Below, piece after piece: positions 59,304 to 64,000 of a DNA stretch of 64,000 bases (position 1 is the stretch's first letter; every line of letters starts with the position of its first letter). Source of the stretch: Acestrorhynchus altus (Eukaryota; Chordata; Actinopteri; Characiformes; Acestrorhynchidae); contig CM067503.1 in the NCBI GenBank assembly GCA_034509495.1, positions 14,419,519-14,483,518 on the forward strand, read 5' to 3'. The notes under the pieces were generated by a model. The model searched no databases, was not told the origin of the DNA, and saw only the letters and a list, made by a program, of their open reading frames with translations. The translations under genes and the position numbers were made by a program.

Positions 59304-60194
59304 TTGCTCTGGCTGTGAATATGTTTTAGATCTGGAATACTGGTATTTTTGTTCCAGCTTTCTTGCTGCCATGTGGTCTTTTCTTATAAAATGTGACACT
59401 CCAACATCAAGTAATACAACCACACATCCCTCACATGCTGTGGCATCAAGCCGGGAATGGCAATGAGAAGGCCTTCATGACTTTAGACACATGCTTACAG
59501 TATGTTACAACTGCTAGGAAGATTCTGTTTGGGAATATTTGCTTTAACAAACAAGCAGTATCATAAGTAGACGTTGGGGTGGAAATTTCCAGCTTAGCAG
59601 TGAAGCAAAACAGTTTCTACACAATGATTCATACAAGGTCATTTGGGGTGTAATTCTTAATGCTGTGATACACCTTGACCAACACTGCCCCCCTACAAAT
59701 GCCCAAGGAACTGCAGCCATTGAGATAGACACATAATGAGGAGAATTATACCAGTTTTCCAAATTATTTTCCAGTTTAAAGTGGCTGAGGTATAAACAAA
59801 ACCAGTCTGAGTGGTCTGGTTGGAGAAGCTGTACTGTAGAAAAATGTACCAACACTGTGGTGCTGGAATCCAAAGGTTGTGATATCTACATGTGCATTCA
59901 TTGAAGATTGTATATGCTCTTATTCACAACTCAGAACTTACAAAATCCACAGTTAGTGTGAACAGGGTTGAATTTAAATAAACCTCCAAGCTTAGATGCT
60001 ACCAAATATAAAATACCAAGTGCAATACTGTACAAATAATGTGCTCTTGAAGGAGATAGATCTCCAATCAGCAGCAGTTCCACTGTTCAGACACACCAGG
60101 GAAGTTTGTTCCCCCACCTCAGTGCCAGGACAGACAAAATGCATTCACTGCCACAAGTTATTTCTATTTAACTCACCAAAACCACCTGTAAGCA
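58791..60194. other. Unannotated, presumed intergenic
   Basis: Apart from the (GT)n tract nothing is recognised. The minus-strand frame at 59544-59873 (109 codons) has no domain and lacks coding style. Confidence 0.4.
59210..59301. repeat. (GT)n microsatellite, ~46 units
   Basis: An uninterrupted GT tract. Overlapping poly-CV/TH open frames are artefacts. Confidence 0.97.
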
Positions 60195-60410
60195 AATACT
60201 ATATGTCTAAATGTTTGTAGACACCACTTCTAATGAATGCGTTAACCTACTGTCCACTCATTGCTGATTCACATGTGCTTGTCTTGTCCCTGGAGAGAAT
60301 TACTGTCAATAAAATATAACCCTCTGGTGCAGATAAACACCAACCTGTTGGCACCATGAGTTAGGGATAAGGTGGTCCACCAACTCTCATCCACCACAGT
60401 AGTTGGCAAG
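60195..60410 (-). mobile_element. 3' fragment of MITE family A
   Basis: It starts with the family's terminal segment in reverse (AAATGTTTGTAGACACCACT) and includes CACTCATTGCTGATTCACAT and CCAACCTGTTGGCACCATGA. Confidence 0.65.
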
Positions 60411-63400
60411 CTATGCATGAAAATGGGTGCCACACTCTTTTCCACATATCCTCCATGTAAAGCTTTTAAACAAAGCCAGTTTTGTGGGATGTTTTCATAG
60501 TTTGATGTACTTTTATTCACCAAATGTAAACAGTATAGGAGACAGTCACACATGCTTAGATATTGCTATTAAGGAGACCATAGTCTTCACTTAAAATGTA
60601 AAAAATTAACAGAATTTAAATCTATGAATTTGTATGAATAAATGTACTTGCACCTGCATTTTTGTGAGTACTAAAACACTTTGCATCTCACAAATACTGT
60701 TGGAAATCATTCACAGTGTATGTAAACTGAAAATGCGAGAATTCTGCTGAGTTGTTTGTAAGGATTACATTGAGAAGGATATTGATAACAATATAAAGGC
60801 CTAAAGAATACTTAACAGTAGTCCAAATAAATAAATTAAAAAAACCTACCTGAATGTGCTTTATTATTTTTTGTTATTTATGTATATCAGTATTATCCCT
60901 TTTCTGGACTTTTATTCTGAGATCTACCTATAACGCAATATCTGGTGCAGTGACATCATCAGTCTCCATCATCCCTGCCCCTCTCACTTATGAGTTAGAT
61001 ATGCATGCAGGTCAGGCATATACATGTGGGCAGAACAGAAACATGCACTGGAAAGCTCCTTTGGCATTTAAACTGGAATTCAGTTTAGTCTGAAATTAAT
61101 TTTAGGCATTTTCAGAGCTGTATTACTCACTGATGAAATGTTTGTTATGATATACGTATCACGTCTGTAGGTTACTCTGATCCTGAGATGAAATGTAGAA
61201 AATAGCAAGTTACAGCCCGCAAAGTATGGACCTCTAGTTCTAAGAGTTAAATGAACGTGAATGTCCCTTTCCACCAAGACTGTGTTTTTACCTCATCATT
61301 AAACATATAAAGCAATGACTCAGGCTTCAGACACCACATTTGTAACCATTTGATGTTTTAATTAAGGATGTATTAAAACACTTGGATGTCTGGTTTCTAT
61401 CAACATTACTGTAATCAAGGATTCTGGGGGTTTCTGTAGAATGGTGCTTTCCCCATAGACCACTGTGCATGACATGTAAACAATGAAATTATGCAGATTT
61501 TTTGAAAAGATGCTGAAATCTGTTTTTAATCTACTGAGACCTACTCAGGCACCCCAAGTCATCAAGTTCAATCTCACAGTCACAGTCAATCTCACTTGTA
61601 CTTTGATCAAACATCAATGTTTCTAAAGCTAAAGATATTAAGATTAGTTACCAAGTGTAGCAGCTGGGAACACTTCACTGCTTATCAGTTTACACAAATA
61701 CTTCCAGAGAGTTCTTCCCTGTATCCATTCACATTTCACTGCACTTTTTCACATTTATTGTTCTTCACACTTCCCCATTCATTCTCCAAGTCATCTCTAT
61801 GCCAGTACAAGACAGGTGTGATTCTGCATGGTTGTGTTTGCACCCACCTGCCAAGTTTCACACACTTCATAGCTGTTACCTCACCCTATTTTGAAACAGT
61901 ATAATTTAAGAGTGACTATATGTCAGATAATTAATTTCATTACAATTTATAATCTCTATCTCTATAATCTCCTATGGAAAACACTATTCATTACCATTAA
62001 TTATCATTAAACATTATATATATATAATTTCAAATTAATAAAATTAATCACGTGTTGTATAACTGTAAATAAATGTGTATAAATGTAACAAATACAGGTA
62101 ATGTAAGTCAATGCTAATGGATTAGACAGCCTATTGCAAAGGATCAGGTATAGTCTGGAATTTTTCAACAAATGTGTTTAAAAACATTCAAATGTTTAAA
62201 ATGTACCTCAAATAATCTGGCTATGATGCTCTATGATGGAAAACTTTAGTTTTCCTGGCATAATAATTGGTACATGGAAGACACGAGCCATAAACTGTGT
62301 TGTATCTCCATTAAAAAGAAAATCTCACAAATCTCACAAAATTACATTTTTGAAAAAGGTCAGTTTCAAAACCGCAAAACTACTTACTGAAAGTCCTGGG
62401 TTGTTTTACTTACAGCCCCAAAAGGTACATCCATCATGATCCCATAGCAGAAAAAATTGTGTATTTCATTCAGAAAATAACAGGGTTTTTAAAGGCTTGT
62501 ATAACCACATCTGAGCATTTTTCACAACAACCAGTGCTCAAAATGAGCCAGTAATGGCAATTCCACATTTTAATATTTGGTGTACCAGAACGTTTTCCAG
62601 CGTCTGTTTTTACACTTCAAGCACGAACAATCAATGTCTAATTCATACTATTATATCAAAGAACAATAAAAAATACTGAATGAATGCTAACATACAATAC
62701 AATACAGAATGTCATTATTTTCAACTTATTTATTATAATAGTTATTACATAAATTATATATAACTCCAAAGATATGCATGTTTTATTCTTTCATCTTGGC
62801 ATGTTATTGTTTTTGCTGATTGAATGAACAGTAAATTAAAGTAGTCTTTTACAGCTTACAGGCCATGTAGCATTATTCAGATATTTCATTTTCCCTAGTG
62901 CTTCAGAAATAAAAGGGTGTCCTGTGACACTTGAACCAGCCTGAACGTTATGCACATTTTATGCACTTATGAGTTGCTCTGTGTAATATTTAAAGGATTA
63001 ATCAAATGTAAACTATTTTGACAGTGCTAGAAAATGGGTGAACAGAGCCCAACAGCAGGCTCACCCTACTGTCCAAGCTGGTTTTGAGGTCCACTTTGAT
63101 CTCATGGGGGGTGTCCAGTCCTGTACTACTGTAACTACGAAAACATCTTAAACAGTTTGCACCATGACCACAAGCTCATTCCAAACTGACCACAGACCCT
63201 TTCAGTACACTGGAAGTGGAACCATCTGCACGCTTGCAGGATTCTGGACATTGGCCCCAGGGCAATTTCACCTTCCACATCCTCCCCCACTCTCCTCCTC
63301 TTTCATCACCAATCTTCTTATTTCTCTTTCATCCTCTCAGCTCTCTCTTATTTGATCTCTTATCCTACATGTCTCTTTCTGAACCTCATGCTCATCATCA

Positions 63401-63635
63401 GTGCTTGTTTGAAGATTTGTCCTTGAACCATTTCTCCTGGTTCCTGGGCAATGTCATGGTAGTCTTTTTAAGTATTCTAATCATTCATGTGTGAACTTTT
63501 CAATAGCTGTCAAACTATAGTTTGGGAACTTTACATATCACTTACCATGATGCACTCAATGTGCCAATACGTTTTGATAGCTTAATTTGCTTCTTTAGGT
63601 CAAGTAAAAACAGGGATTATCTTCATGTGCAGTGG
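60411..63635. other. Unannotated, presumed intergenic
   Basis: AT-rich, the longest repeat-poor stretch in the right half. A CT-rich patch lies at 63270-63360. No exon, RNA gene or delimited repeat was seen. Confidence 0.45.
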
Positions 63636-63862
63636 CAGCTGTCAAGGGTTAGATACAGACATAAGGCAACAGACAGTCATTTCTTGAAGGTAATGTGTTA
63701 AAAGCAAAAAAAGAAATATGGGCAAGCATAAGGTTCTGAGCCACTCTGACAATGGTCAAATTACGAGGACTATATGAATGGATCTAAAATGGTTGGCAGC
63801 TTGGTGTGTCTTGGCGCCAGATACCACAGGGCACCTTCAAAGATCTTATCAGTGCATTTACC
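63636..63862 (+). pseudogene. Short Tc1-like relic, same family as 37 kb copy
   Basis: The transposase start is recognisable (MGKHKVLSHSDNGQI at about 63718). It is followed within 90 bases by sequence of the C-terminal region (CTTGGCGCCAGATACCACAG). Nearly the whole reading frame is deleted. The 5' flank shares the TTCTTGAAGG...ATGTGTTAAAAGC leader with the copy at 37.2 kb. Confidence 0.75.
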
Positions 63863-64000
63863 AAGATGACAGTTATGAATGGTCACAGTCCAGTGTTTGT
63901 TAACAACATTAGCCTAGCATGCTACATTGTAAACTAAAGAAGCAAATTTCAGATATAGTCAACAGATTGACTGCCTCTATAACTGTAAGTTCCCTTTTTA

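Noticed and set aside
59544..59873. 109-codon minus-strand frame
   Set aside because: Composition is not coding-like, with no domain or splice context.

Overview
This is vertebrate nuclear DNA, most likely from an otophysan teleost (a characin- or catfish-like fish). The evidence is AT-rich non-coding sequence, more than a dozen long (CA)n/(GA)n/(TA)n tracts, tRNA-derived SINEs, Tc1/mariner relics and dispersed MITE-like repeats of the kind common in those fish. The species call is an inference from repeat style. There are no bacterial operons, CRISPR arrays or viral genes.

One protein-coding exon can be recognised with confidence. It lies on the minus strand at 30875-31064 and holds the end of a 5' UTR plus the first coding exon of myrip (Slac2-c, the Rab27/myosin VIIa linker). 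It encodes MGRKLDLSGL...LRKKEEDRL and has a good acceptor on one side and a GTAAG donor on the other. Since the gene runs right to left, 30874 down to 1 would be its next (large) intron, and 31065 up to about 45.5 kb a 5' intron. A CpG island at about 45290-46110 is the only CpG-rich, GC-box/CCAAT-bearing stretch in the window and is the best candidate promoter. It has GTAAGT donor-like sites on both strands, so a divergent promoter is possible. Nothing recognisable as a host exon was found from 46.1 to 64 kb, which looks intergenic. A second, weaker minus-strand exon candidate at 20407-20521 is reading-phase compatible with the myrip exon and ends in a stop; it could be an alternative 3' exon, another gene, or chance.

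The rest is repeats. A roughly 500-bp inverted-terminal-repeat element occurs in about 11 full or partial copies. A tRNA-derived SINE occurs in eight copies, with two further SINE families. Tc1/mariner relics include a 462-bp deletion derivative with perfect 31-bp terminal repeats and a TA duplication. There are also a PIF/Harbinger-like fragment, two long fold-back structures (22394-22620 and 29046-29379), two minisatellites with units of about 31 bp, and LINE-type 3' tails.

The most unexpected observation is technical. Positions 29775-29793 are an exact copy of the 19-bp Tn5 mosaic end used in transposase-based sequencing libraries, sitting at the edge of a (TA)n tract. This is almost certainly adapter sequence built into the assembly, not biology. 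I found no previously undescribed multi-gene system.
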